Assembly (NCBI RefSeq): GCF_000243415.2
Contig: NZ_KI912270.1
Span: 6,033,837-6,097,836 of the forward strand
From: Mycolicibacterium tusciae JS617
Lineage (GTDB): Bacteria; Actinomycetota; Actinomycetes; Mycobacteriales; Mycobacteriaceae
DNA: 64,000 bases
Direction of reading: 5' to 3'
In this document: positions 26,686-35,703 of the stretch, one piece after another
Layout: each line of letters opens with the position of its first letter
Numbering within the stretch: the stretch's first letter is position 1
Position numbers and translations under genes: made by a program
The notes under the pieces: generated by a model
What the model saw: the letters and a program-made list of their open reading frames with translations, nothing else
Told to the model about the DNA's origin: nothing
Databases searched by the model: none

Positions 26686-28410
26686 ATGAGCGACCCGTTG
26701 GGGTTGTCGATCGGGACGACGAACTTGGTCGCGGCGCGTGTCGGCAATCAACCCGTGATACGCCGTTCGGTGGTGAGCCTCGCCGACGGCTCCGTTCTGG
26801 ACGGATTCGTCGAACGCGTCGGAGACCCCGTCCCTTTGGTGGCGCCGGACGGTACGCCGCATCAGGCTGGCCGGCTATTGGTCGAAGCGCTGGGGGACAT
26901 GGTCGAGGCGACCGGCGAGCAGCCGCCGACCGAGATTGCGATCGCGGTGCCCGCCTACTGGGGGATGGCCACGCTCCGCAGTCTGCGGAGCACATTGCGT
27001 GCCGATCCGACTCTGGCTCCGGGCGGCATGCCCGCGCGGCTGGTATCCGATGCGGTCGCCGCACTCACGGCTTTGCAAACCAACCCCGGGTTGCCGTCCC
27101 AGGGGGTGGTCGCGCTGCTCGATTTCGGCGCTAGCGGCACGAGCATCACGCTTGCGGACGCGGGCGCGTCGTTCGAGCCTGTCGACGAGACCACGAGATA
27201 TACCGACTTTGCAGGCGACCAGATTGACCAGGCACTGCTCAGTCACGTCGTCAACGGCATTGCGGCGACAGGCGGTATCGATCCTGGGGCCACCGCCGCG
27301 GTGGGGTCGCTGAAGCGGCTCCGGGAAGAATGCCGTAGCGCCAAGGAACGCCTGTCCGCAGAGTCGACGACCGAAGTCGTCGCCGAACTGCCTGGATATC
27401 GGTCGGCGATTCAGTTGACCCGACCCGAACTGGAATCGTTGATCGAGGCGCCGCTTGGCGGCCTTCTTGATGCCTTGGAAAATACGTTGGAGCGCAACGG
27501 TATTGGCTGGCCCAATGTCGCAGCCGTGGTCATGGTGGGCGGCGGCGCTAGCATTCCGCTGATCGCGCAACGCCTTTCGGTGCACACGAGCACCCCGGTG
27601 GTGACGACGCCGCAGCCCGCCTTGGACGCGGCGGTCGGTGCGGCTCTGTTTGCGGCATACGGTTCGGCGGCCGACGCCGCTACCGGGCTAGCGCCCCTTG
27701 CGCCGGTCCTCGACGCACCGGCAACGGAGACGTCCAACGCGCTGGCGTGGTCGCAGGACGACGCCGCCGACGAGCCCGTCCCGTACACCGGTGAGAATCC
27801 TTACCAAAAACCCTATGCCGCAGAAGCCATTTCGATGCGTCAGCCGGTGCAGTACGTGCCGACGACCGGCGCCATCGAACGACCTCGCACGTGGCAGCGG
27901 TTGCCCCAGCTGGTGATCGGGCTGGCCGCAGCCGTCGCGTTGATCGCCGTCGGCGGCGTGGCGATCGCCTTGACGGGCGTGAGCGACAGCACGCCCAAGA
28001 CGGATCCGCCCAGCACCGCCAGCCCGCCGAAACCCACGAACGTCGAACCGCCGCCGCCGGCCAGCGCCGAACAGCCGGCGTCTGTCGCGCCGCCCCCGCC
28101 CGAAACAGTGACCGTCACCAGCGAGGCGCTGCCGCCCCCCACGCAAGAGCCGGTCACGACATACGTGACCACCACGCCGCCGACGACGACAACGACCCCG
28201 CCGACAACTACCACTACGACGACGACTACGACTACGACAACGACAACGACTACGACGACGACAACGACGACTACGACGCCGCCGACGACTACCACGACGA
28301 CAACCACGACGCCGGCGATGACGACGACACACATCACGGTGCCGTTCGTGCCGGTGCCGATACCAATTCAGGTGCCGAACAACCCGTTCCAGCCGCCGCC
28401 ATTCCCGTAG
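26686..28410 (+). CDS. Hsp70-family membrane protein with poly-Thr tail
   Basis: A 574-residue protein. Residues about 1-330 are an actin-like ATPase (LGLSIGTTNLVAARVG, ALLDFGASGTSI, AVVMVGGGASIPLI) but without the chaperone substrate domain. A single transmembrane helix (LVIGLAAAVALIAVGGVAIAL) at about 408-430 precedes a Pro-rich linker and a Thr-rich extracytoplasmic tail. The ATG at 26686 (SDPLGLS) is preferred to the upstream ATG at 26671. It converges on another actin-fold protein (28421). A role at the envelope is likely but unproven. Confidence 0.85.
   Translation: MSDPLGLSIGTTNLVAARVGNQPVIRRSVVSLADGSVLDGFVERVGDPVPLVAPDGTPHQAGRLLVEALGDMVEATGEQPPTEIAIAVPAYWGMATLRSLRSTLRADPTLAPGGMPARLVSDAVAALTALQTNPGLPSQGVVALLDFGASGTSITLADAGASFEPVDETTRYTDFAGDQIDQALLSHVVNGIAATGGIDPGATAAVGSLKRLREECRSAKERLSAESTTEVVAELPGYRSAIQLTRPELESLIEAPLGGLLDALENTLERNGIGWPNVAAVVMVGGGASIPLIAQRLSVHTSTPVVTTPQPALDAAVGAALFAAYGSAADAATGLAPLAPVLDAPATETSNALAWSQDDAADEPVPYTGENPYQKPYAAEAISMRQPVQYVPTTGAIERPRTWQRLPQLVIGLAAAVALIAVGGVAIALTGVSDSTPKTDPPSTASPPKPTNVEPPPPASAEQPASVAPPPPETVTVTSEALPPPTQEPVTTYVTTTPPTTTTTPPTTTTTTTTTTTTTTTTTTTTTTTTTPPTTTTTTTTTPAMTTTHITVPFVPVPIPIQVPNNPFQPPPFP
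28185..28320 (+). repeat. Low-complexity ACN repeat coding for poly-threonine
   Basis: A run of ACN codons (ACG, ACT, ACC, ACA mixed) encodes an almost uninterrupted threonine tract with occasional Pro-Pro. Codon choice varies, so this is selected amino-acid content rather than a plain nucleotide microsatellite. Slippage could change tract length between strains. Confidence 0.8.
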
Positions 28411-28420
28411 GCAGATAGGG

Positions 28421-29542
28421 CTAGTTGGGGTACTGGTACTCCGGTTCGTGGAACCGGTTGATTATCGGAATACGTTCCAGGATCCGATCGCGCAGGCGTG
28501 GCTGCGGCGCCACGGGCGGCACATACGCCGGCGGTGGCGAATACGTCGGCACGGGTGGCCGGTAGGCGGGCGGCGCGTTGGCGGGGGCGGCCGGTGGCGT
28601 GAATTCCGGCGCGGGTGGAGCGGCGACCACGATGGTCTGCGCCACCACGGGACGGGCCGCCTTCAGCGATTCGGTGAGGTTCGCGACCTTGGTCGCGGAC
28701 TGCGGGCCCGGTGGTGGTGGCGGCACGTCGGCCGCGGGCGGAGGGTTCGCGGCGTGCGGCTGCACGGGCACTGAAGGTGACAGGCTCAGTCCGAGCGCAA
28801 CCGACAGCGACACGACCAACGTCACCGCGGCCGCGACGAGAAGCGCGGTCAACACGCGGACCCGCGAGGGCTTGTGGGTTCCCGTTGTCTCCAGACCGTT
28901 CACGGCGCGGGCAGAAGCCAGCGCGGCACCGCGGGCGAGTGCCAGATCGGCTTCGGCGGCCGAGAAGACGGGTGCGTCCGTCACCGCTTCGAGCGTTGTC
29001 TTGATCAGGTCGAGGTCCTCGGCCGAGCCGACCACGAAGATCGAATCGGGCCGCCAGTCGTCGAGCTCCAGCATTGCCATCACCGAACTCGGCAGCTCCA
29101 CGACATCTGAGCCGTCGGGGGGACGGCCGAAGCGGTCGACGGTCACTCCCTCGGAGTTGACGATCGCAACGACCGCGGCGTCGGGCTCGACGATGCACAC
29201 GGCGACATCGTCGTAGTCCGCGATGGCTGCGATGCCAGCCGCCAGGACGTCGCCGGCCTCGAGTTCCGAGACCGCGATGACGTTGTCGTAGCCCCTGGCG
29301 CGAACGGCTTCCAACACCCCGGATGCCGCATCGGTTGCCTCATTCGTCCACGTCAGGCCAATGGCATGCATGCGATTGTCGGGCTCATCGATGAGCAGCA
29401 CATCCAGCAGATCGTCGGGGTCGACCGCTTCGCCCAGGTCGAAAGAGCCGCGGCTGATCGTGGCGCCTTCGCCCGTGCTGCCCTCAACGAGCACCCAGCG
29501 TACGGCTGCGGATGTCATCGAAACGCCGAGCACGAGGTCCAT
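28421..29542 (-). CDS. DUF7159-like actin-fold membrane protein
   Basis: A 373-residue protein starting MDLVLGVSMTSAAVRWVLVEG, an actin/ATPase-like fold found in mycobacterial proteins. Residues about 225-250 form a transmembrane helix (LLVAAAVTLVVSLSVALGLSL). A Pro/Ala-rich region and a short basic C-terminus (RLRDRILERIPIINRF) follow. The ATG at 29542 is preferred to GTG 29548. It converges with the Hsp70-like gene, which has the same ATPase-TM-Pro layout, suggesting related functions. Confidence 0.75.
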   Translation of the reverse strand: MDLVLGVSMTSAAVRWVLVEGSTGEGATISRGSFDLGEAVDPDDLLDVLLIDEPDNRMHAIGLTWTNEATDAASGVLEAVRARGYDNVIAVSELEAGDVLAAGIAAIADYDDVAVCIVEPDAAVVAIVNSEGVTVDRFGRPPDGSDVVELPSSVMAMLELDDWRPDSIFVVGSAEDLDLIKTTLEAVTDAPVFSAAEADLALARGAALASARAVNGLETTGTHKPSRVRVLTALLVAAAVTLVVSLSVALGLSLSPSVPVQPHAANPPPAADVPPPPPGPQSATKVANLTESLKAARPVVAQTIVVAAPPAPEFTPPAAPANAPPAYRPPVPTYSPPPAYVPPVAPQPRLRDRILERIPIINRFHEPEYQYPN

Positions 29543-29604
29543 GGCCACCCCCGATCTTGGCCCCCGATCTGCTGCCAGTCGCTACCGAGGGTACCGCTGC
29601 GGCG

Positions 29605-29633
29605 GATCGTGGGTGGTCGGACCACCCACGATC
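29605..29633. terminator. Perfect 14-bp inverted repeat, likely hairpin terminator
   Basis: GATCGTGGGTGGTC-G-GACCACCCACGATC is a perfect 14-bp palindrome with a one-base centre, directly after the amidohydrolase stop on the minus strand and before the DUF7159 gene. No T-run follows; mycobacterial terminators often lack one. A protein-binding site is the alternative. Confidence 0.6.
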
Positions 29634-30650
29634 GCCGGGTTCAGAATGCGTCGGGATCGTGCTGAACGGCCACGGGAACCGGATGTTGATAGAGCCGCGC
29701 CGCGTTTTCCCACGTGACTTTCCTGATTATCGACTCGGAAAGGCCGCTGATCTGCTCGTGAATCTTCTGTTGGGTGTGCGGCCAAGTCGAGTCGCAGTGG
29801 GGGTAATCGGCTTCGAGCAGGATGTTGTCCTCGCCGATGCGCTCGTGCTGGATGAACGACGACTGGTCCTCCACGGCGCAGAACCAGAAATTCCGCTTGA
29901 AGACCTCCGCCGGGGTCAGGGTCTCGCCGAGCGCGTTCCACGTCCCGTACATCTCGTGGTAGCTCAGCATGTGGTCGAGTCTGTCGAGGAGGCCGGCCAC
30001 CCAGCCGATTCCGCCTTCGGAGAGACAGATCTTGAGGTCGGGGTGCCGGGTGCACAGCCCGGAGTACAGCCAATCGACGGCGGCGGATATCGCGTAGGCA
30101 AAGAACAGCACGCCCTGCACGTCGGGCGGCGCGTCCGCGGTGGTGGACGGCGACGTGCCTGACGATCCGATGTGCAGGTTGACCACCGTTCCGGTGTCCG
30201 CGCACGCTGCCATCAGCGGCTCCCAATAGCCCGAGTGGATCGTCGGCAGCCCGAGCATCGCCGGGTTCTCGCTGAACGACACCGCGTGATATCCGCGCTC
30301 GGCGTTCTCGTAGATCATCTTCGCGCCCACCTCGGGATCGAGGAGCCACGGCAATTGGCAGGGAATGATGCGGTCGGGGTAGGCGCCTGCCCACGCCTCG
30401 ATGTGCCAGTCGTTCCAGGCCCGCACCGACGCCATCGCAAGGTCGCGGTCATCGGTGACCTGCTGGAGTCGCTGGCCCGCGAAACCGGGCAGGAAGGACG
30501 GAAAGTTGAGCGATGCGTATACGCCGTTGAGATCCATGTCCTTGACGCGCGCATGGATATCCCATGCGCCGCGGCGCATTTCGTCGAACCGGGCGGGCTC
30601 GAAACCGTACTCGGACACCGGCCGTCCCACCACCGCGTTGAAACCCACGT

Positions 30651-32046
30651 GGCGCTCCACGGGTTTTCGTGGGTGCCTTTCTGCTGTTCAACGGTAGTTT
30701 CTGGTGTGAGAGTGCGGTGTTCGGCGTGTCCGTGAAGAGGTGAGGGACGCGCACGCGGTGGGCCTCTAGATTTCGGGGTTACCACACCAACCGCAACCTC
30801 GAGGATCGATCCGCGTGCGCGTCAGTACTGCATTTAACCGTCTGCTGCAGATTCCTGGAACCAGTGTCACCGATGTCGTGATCGGTGACCGAGACGTCGA
30901 GCTCACCGTCCGCGTCACAGCCCGTAGATTGCAGTGCCCCTGCGGCAAACGCGTCAAGGGGGCCTACGACCGGCGTCGGCGCCGCTGGCGACATATCGAC
31001 TTAGCCGCGCATCGTTTGTGGCTGGTCTACGAGATTCGCCGGCTGAATTGCCCCGACTGCGGGGTCCGCACCGAACACGTGCCCTGGGCTCGCCCCGGGG
31101 CACGCCACACCCGCGACTTCGAGGACACCGTGCTGTGGCTGGCCGCCCGCACCGACCGCACCACGGTGGCGACCTTACTGCGCTGCGCCTGGGAAACGGT
31201 GACCGCGATCATCAACCGCACCGTCGACGAACTGCTCGACCAGCGCCGCCTCGACCAGATCTACCGGATCGGCGTCGACGAGATCTGCTATCGCCACCCC
31301 CACAAATATCTGACCATCATCGGCGATCACGCCACCGCCACGGTGATCGACGTGCGACCCGGCAGAGGCGTGGATTCCCTTGCCGCCTTTTACAACACGC
31401 TCACACCCGAACAACGCGGCGACGTCGATGCCGTCTCGATGGACGGATCGACCGCGTTCCGCGCCGCCACCGAAACCGCACTGCCCGACGCAGCCATCTG
31501 CTACGACACCTTTCACGTCATGCAGTGGACCAACCGGGCACTCGATGAGGTGTTCTCCGCAGCAATGGCCACCAACCGCGCCGACTTCGACATGTCCTCC
31601 GGGCAATGGCGACGAGCACGCACGGCACTGCGCACTGGCGCTGAACGCCTCAACCCCGCACGCCACCAGCTGGTCGCGACGATCACCACCCAGAACCGCG
31701 ACATCGGCACCGCATGGCGGCTCAAAGAACAACTGCGCGAGCTCTTTCGCACCGCTCAACCCGGCCGATCCCCACGACAGCTCCGCCGCTGGATTCGACG
31801 TGCCCGCGACAGTGGAGTCCGGCCATTCCAACTCCTCGCCCGCCGCCTCGAGCAGCACTTCGACGGCATCATCAACACCATCAAACTCGGCATCACCAAC
31901 GCACTCATCGAAGGCATCAACGCCAAGATCCGACTCATCAACGCCCGCGGCTACGGCCACCACTCCGCCGAATCCCTCACCTCGATGATCTACCTCATGC
32001 TCGGCGGAATCAGCCCAAAACTGCCCACAACAAGGTGAGGAGCCGC
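30651..32046 (+). mobile_element. ISL3-family insertion sequence with 8-bp target duplication
   Basis: A 1396-bp element flanked by ACCCACGT at 30643-30650 and 32047-32054. An 8-bp duplication is the ISL3 hallmark. Imperfect terminal inverted repeats: the left begins GGCGCTCCACGGG and the right, reversed, begins GCGGCTCCTCACC, with matches continuing to GTGGG. It carries one transposase on the plus strand, opposite to the interrupted amidohydrolase. Confidence 0.92.
30815..32038 (+). CDS. ISL3-family transposase
   Basis: A 407-residue transposase. The N-terminal zinc-finger-like region (LQCPCGKRVKG, LNCPDCGVRTEHVPW) precedes an HTH and the DDE_Tnp_ISL3 domain (YRIGVDEICYRHPHKYLTIIGD, AVSMDGSTAFRAA, and a late Glu in ITNALIEGINAKIRLINARGYG). 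It appears full length and intact. It spans nearly the whole insertion sequence, with a GTG start. Confidence 0.92.
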   Translation: MRVSTAFNRLLQIPGTSVTDVVIGDRDVELTVRVTARRLQCPCGKRVKGAYDRRRRRWRHIDLAAHRLWLVYEIRRLNCPDCGVRTEHVPWARPGARHTRDFEDTVLWLAARTDRTTVATLLRCAWETVTAIINRTVDELLDQRRLDQIYRIGVDEICYRHPHKYLTIIGDHATATVIDVRPGRGVDSLAAFYNTLTPEQRGDVDAVSMDGSTAFRAATETALPDAAICYDTFHVMQWTNRALDEVFSAAMATNRADFDMSSGQWRRARTALRTGAERLNPARHQLVATITTQNRDIGTAWRLKEQLRELFRTAQPGRSPRQLRRWIRRARDSGVRPFQLLARRLEQHFDGIINTIKLGITNALIEGINAKIRLINARGYGHHSAESLTSMIYLMLGGISPKLPTTR

Positions 32047-32347
32047 ACCCACGTTCGGAAGCGAGTGACCGTCGTACATCCACGTCTGACCACCGTCTTC
32101 GGTATCGACGACCCGCGGGGCGCGGTCGGCGAACTTGCGTGGTACGCGTCCGTCGAAGGTGTCCGGAGGTTCGACGATGTGATCATCGACGGAGATCACG
32201 GTGTACCTTCGCTCGGCCCGTTCGGGCTCGGGCAGGAACGTCACGGTGCGGTCGGCGCCGGTCTTGGCAGTGGTGAAGTTGAGATTCGCCGCCATGTCAT
32301 CGATGGAAGTCATTGGCAATCCTCGATTCTTATCATCAATTGGGCGC

Positions 32348-33154
32348 TCAGTTCAGAACGTCGGGGTCGGCCTTGATGGTCATGCGGGCCGCGCCTGCCC
32401 AGTAGACGTCGGCGGCGCGTTCGATCAGGGACTGCTTCATGCCGACCATGTCACCGCGGTTCATCTTCGACGGCGTCCGCCCGGTGAGCATCACGTCGTA
32501 GGCGAGCCGGCAGACGCGTTCGATCGACACCGCTCGGTAGAGCGCTTCGGCGAGATTGCGTCCGGCGGCAATGACGCCGTGGTTCGCGAGGACAATGAGG
32601 TTGGCCGATCCAATCTGCTGCGCCAATTCGCTTGCTCGCCAGGGGGCATCGATTTCACCGTCGTAGGTCTCGACGAGGTACATATCGTCGAGGAACAGCG
32701 ACCCGGTCTGATGCACGAGTTCGGGCAAGATGCCCAGCGCCGCAACGAGCGTGACGTAGTAGGGATGGTTGTGGATCACGACGCGCGCGTCGGGCCGGAT
32801 TCGGTGCAGTTCGGTGTGCAGGTGGATGGCGGGCGTGACGTCCCATCGGCCGCGGACCACGCGGGCGTCCTCGTCGACGACGCAGATGTCGGATGCCGTC
32901 AACTCCTGCCACCACAGGCCCCAGGGATTGACGTACATGTCGGAGCGAGGCTTGTCCGAGCGACCATTCAGCTGCGACTGCCCGTCCGGTTGCCACGTGA
33001 TGTGGCCGGCCATGTTCTCCGCGAAGCCGACGTCGGCGAGGTGCCGGAATGCGACGGCCATCAGTTGTTCGTCGCGCAGATCGGCACCGATGGGTGGCGT
33101 CTTCGACGGGGACCACACGTCAAGGCCGCCCCGCCGAACTTCCTCTGTCGTCAT
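32348..33154 (-). CDS. Class II aldolase/adducin-family protein
   Basis: A 268-residue aldolase_II fold protein. Metal-binding histidines are seen in VVIHNHPYYV and VLANHGVIAAGRN. The ENMAGHITWQPDG segment matches the phosphate-loop region of fuculose-phosphate aldolases. It may be a lyase or hydratase; members acting on CoA or aromatic intermediates exist. ATGA overlaps the stop of the acyl-CoA synthetase, with GGAGGGG before the ATG, so they are cotranscribed. The downstream amidohydrolase is disrupted. Confidence 0.88.
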   Translation of the reverse strand: MTTEEVRRGGLDVWSPSKTPPIGADLRDEQLMAVAFRHLADVGFAENMAGHITWQPDGQSQLNGRSDKPRSDMYVNPWGLWWQELTASDICVVDEDARVVRGRWDVTPAIHLHTELHRIRPDARVVIHNHPYYVTLVAALGILPELVHQTGSLFLDDMYLVETYDGEIDAPWRASELAQQIGSANLIVLANHGVIAAGRNLAEALYRAVSIERVCRLAYDVMLTGRTPSKMNRGDMVGMKQSLIERAADVYWAGAARMTIKADPDVLN

Positions 33155-34734
33155 GACCCCTCCCGAATCCGTTCGCGAAGTTGACCTTTGGCGACCTTGC
33201 CGCCGGACGAGCGTGGCAGCTCATCGAGTACCTCGAGCCGCTCCGGCAGCAACTCCTTGGAGACCCCGCCAGCCAGCAGGTGTGCGACCAGGGTGGGCAG
33301 GTCAAGTGCGGCGGCCTGCTTGAGTTCGGCGTAGACGCAGACTCGTTCGCCGAAGACCGGGTCGGGCATCGCGACGGCGGCTGCCACGGCGACGGCGGGA
33401 TGGGTCGCTACGGCTTCCTCGACCTGGACCGCGCTGATGTTCTTGCCGCCGCGAAGGATGAAGTCCGACGTCCGACCGGTGAGCGTGAGATAGCCGTCGG
33501 CATCGAGTTCACAGATGTCACCCATCCGCATCCAGCCGTCCTTGGTGAACAACTGGTCGTGGTCGGTGCCGCCGAGATAACCCAGCGACAGGGCAGGTCC
33601 TCTGCATGCCGGCTGTCCGCGCCCGGACTCGGTGACGTCGCGATCCCCGTCGAACAACCGCACAGCCATCTCCGGCACTATTCGACCGGCGGTGCGCAAC
33701 CGGCGATCCAACGAATCCGAAAGCGTGGTGGCGCTGAGCATGCCCGTTTCGTTGGAGCCGTAGAACTGCAGGATCGTCACACCGGTGAGTTCCTCGAAGC
33801 GTGCGGCCTGCGTGTACGGCAGTGGCTCACCGCCGGTGAACACGACGCGCAGGCTGCTCAGATCGTGCTCCCGCGACGCCGGGTCGGCGAGGATCATCGC
33901 CAATTGCGTACTGACGCAACACAACACCGTCACGCGATGGCGTTCGATCGCCGCGCACGTCGCCGCGGGATCGAATCGCTCGATGCGCACGGTCGTCGCG
34001 CCCAGATGGATGGGTGTGGTGTGCGACGTCCATATCCCGAATCCATAAGGCGTGGGGATGACGGGAAGAAAGACGTCGTCCGCGGTGAGCTCGCCGTTGG
34101 CGACGGCCTTGAGGTGGAAGTAATGCCACCGGTTTTGCGTGTGCACAACGCACTTGGGCGTACCCGTGGTGCCCGACGTGGAATTGATCAGAAAGACGTC
34201 GTCCGGACCGGCCGGTGAGAGGCTGGAATTCGCATCCGCTCGCGGTTTCGTGTCTACGTCGAGTTCGGAGCCAAGCGTCACCACGCGCAGCGACGGACCG
34301 GCGGCCTCCGTCCCGAGCCTGTGCCGTTCGGCGTCGGTGACCAGCACCCTCGGCTGCGTCGTGCGCAGGATCTGCTCGGCCTCGCGGACGCCAACGCGGG
34401 ATCCCAGACCGACGACAGAAGCGCCGCAGCGCTCGATGGCGACCAGCGCGACGTGGATCGCCGCGCTGTCTTTGTGCCACAGGCCGACGCGGTCCGATGG
34501 TGAGACACCCAGGCACTGCAGATCGCAGGCCAGGTTGGTGGCGGCGCGGTCGAATTCGGTCCAGGTGAACCGACGGTCGGCGGAGTCGAGTGTGAAGTCG
34601 ATGTAGGCGGGTTGGTCGGGTGACGATTCGGCGTTGCGGCGCACGCAGTCGGACAGGGTGGCGTCCGACCACCAGCCTGCAGCGCGATACCGCGCCGCTT
34701 CGGCGCTCGTCACGGCGGCCGCGTCGACGCTCAT
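33151..34734 (-). CDS. Acyl-CoA synthetase (AMP-binding)
   Basis: A 527-residue ANL-superfamily ligase with INSTSGTTGTPKCVVH, QFYGSNETGM, GWMRMGDICELD, GRTSDFILRGGKNIS and a C-terminal SSGGKVAKGQL containing the catalytic Lys. It would activate an organic acid with ATP and CoA; the cluster suggests an aromatic or hydroxy acid. The ATG at 34734 is preferred to alternative starts just upstream. It is preceded by the GntR gene and coupled to the aldolase-like gene. Confidence 0.88.
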   Translation of the reverse strand: MSVDAAAVTSAEAARYRAAGWWSDATLSDCVRRNAESSPDQPAYIDFTLDSADRRFTWTEFDRAATNLACDLQCLGVSPSDRVGLWHKDSAAIHVALVAIERCGASVVGLGSRVGVREAEQILRTTQPRVLVTDAERHRLGTEAAGPSLRVVTLGSELDVDTKPRADANSSLSPAGPDDVFLINSTSGTTGTPKCVVHTQNRWHYFHLKAVANGELTADDVFLPVIPTPYGFGIWTSHTTPIHLGATTVRIERFDPAATCAAIERHRVTVLCCVSTQLAMILADPASREHDLSSLRVVFTGGEPLPYTQAARFEELTGVTILQFYGSNETGMLSATTLSDSLDRRLRTAGRIVPEMAVRLFDGDRDVTESGRGQPACRGPALSLGYLGGTDHDQLFTKDGWMRMGDICELDADGYLTLTGRTSDFILRGGKNISAVQVEEAVATHPAVAVAAAVAMPDPVFGERVCVYAELKQAAALDLPTLVAHLLAGGVSKELLPERLEVLDELPRSSGGKVAKGQLRERIREGS

Positions 34735-34764
34735 CACCAAATCATATGAAAATGAGGAGCGGGG

Positions 34765-35565
34765 TCAATGGCCGGTCTCCGGCGGGCTGGTCGCCCAGTT
34801 CCGCAGCATCGCGGGATCGACGACGCCCGATGAGCCCGGGTAGTGCTGCGCGTCGTGGAGATGAGCCGCGGCGAGGTCGTACGCGCGGCGCGCATCACCG
34901 TCGTCGATTGCGTCGATGACCTTTCGGTGGTCTTCCAGCACTGCCAGCCGTTCGTCGACGGGCACGATGCTGCCGTCTGCGACCCGGCTCGACCAGCTCG
35001 TCTCGTGCGCCGACCACAGCATTTCGAGCGCGCCGGCCAGGATGATCATGGTCTGGTTGCCGCACAGCGCGACGAGTGACTCGTGGAACCGCCGGCTTGC
35101 CGATGTCACCAACAGCAGGTCCTCGACGGCCTGGACGGCGTCGGCATGCACCTGTCGCAGCTGCGGGACCACTACGCTGCCACGATCGGCACGCTGGGCG
35201 CACAGCCCCGCGCAGGCCGGCTCGACATGAAGTAGGGCGTTGCCGACGTCGGAGAGGCCCACCTCCTGAGACCCCAGCACCAGGCCGACGGTGTACGCGA
35301 CATTCGCGGCATTGGGCCTGCGCACCACGGCACCGCCGAGCTTTCCGCGACGGACGCGAAGAAGCCCTTCCGCTTCGAGAATGCGCATCGCCTCGCGCAG
35401 CGAGGGCTTACTGACCGGGAACTCGAGAAGGAGCTCATCCTCCTTGGGCAGGATGCTGCCGTCGGCCAGCTCACCTCGCAGAATGCGTCGCCGGAGCTCG
35501 TCGGCGACCTGCTCGGCGAGACGGCGAAATTGAATCGTCGGCTCTGCCACGAATCGATTGTCCAC
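34765..35565 (-). CDS. GntR/FadR-family transcriptional regulator
   Basis: A 266-residue protein. The N-terminal winged helix (LAEQVADELRRRILRGELADG, PSLREAMRILEAEGLLRVRRG) is followed by an FCD-type helical ligand domain with His residues (RRFHESLVALCGNQ, DHRKVIDAIDDGDARRA) that could bind a metal and acid effector. It probably regulates the downstream CoA-ligase operon. The GTG at 35565 lies 41 bp from an inverted repeat at 35607. Only 30 bp separate it from the ligase. Confidence 0.88.
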   Translation of the reverse strand: MDNRFVAEPTIQFRRLAEQVADELRRRILRGELADGSILPKEDELLLEFPVSKPSLREAMRILEAEGLLRVRRGKLGGAVVRRPNAANVAYTVGLVLGSQEVGLSDVGNALLHVEPACAGLCAQRADRGSVVVPQLRQVHADAVQAVEDLLLVTSASRRFHESLVALCGNQTMIILAGALEMLWSAHETSWSSRVADGSIVPVDERLAVLEDHRKVIDAIDDGDARRAYDLAAAHLHDAQHYPGSSGVVDPAMLRNWATSPPETGH

Positions 35566-35606
35566 GCATCCAGCGTCGAACAGGGCGTCGGCCGCCGATA
35601 ACGGAC

Positions 35607-35623
35607 AGATAACAAATTTATCT
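35607..35623. promoter_or_regulatory. Inverted repeat, candidate GntR operator
   Basis: AGATAA-CAAAT-TTATCT is a perfect 6-bp inverted repeat with a 5-bp spacer, 41 bp before the GntR start. It lies in the 138-bp gap that also serves the divergent exported protein. An extra GATAAC direct repeat adjoins it. It probably binds the adjacent regulator. Confidence 0.55.
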
Positions 35624-35703
35624 CAGGCCGGTGACCAGCGAAAACATCGTTGCAGGTCGGACCCTTGCTGTGTTATCCCGTAATTACGGTTATTGTGCTC
35701 TGC

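Larger units (their letters stand above)
29641..32313 (-). pseudogene. Amidohydrolase-family gene interrupted by an ISL3 element
   Basis: The N-terminal part (ATG 32313, SD GAGGA; VISVDDHIVEPPDTF metal-binding start, GGQTWMYDGHSLPNVG) ends at 32047. The rest (VGFNAVVGRPVSEYGFEPAR to the stop at 29641, with MLGLPTIHSGYWEPL and LEADYPHCDSTWPHTQ) continues at 30650. Removing the 1396-bp insert and one copy of the 8-bp duplication restores a single frame, so a formerly intact metal-dependent amidohydrolase (about 420 residues, decarboxylase-like amidohydrolase_2 group) has been inactivated. It was the last gene of the GntR-controlled operon. Confidence 0.9.

Noticed and set aside
28185..28320. 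CRISPR-like tandem repeat
   Set aside because: It is a 3-base coding repeat without spacers.
27840..28337. Minus-strand poly-Val ORF
   Set aside because: It is the complement of the ACN poly-Thr tract of the Hsp70-like gene.
31175..32083. 302-residue minus-strand ORF in the ISL3 element
   Set aside because: It is antisense to the transposase and not a family I can identify.
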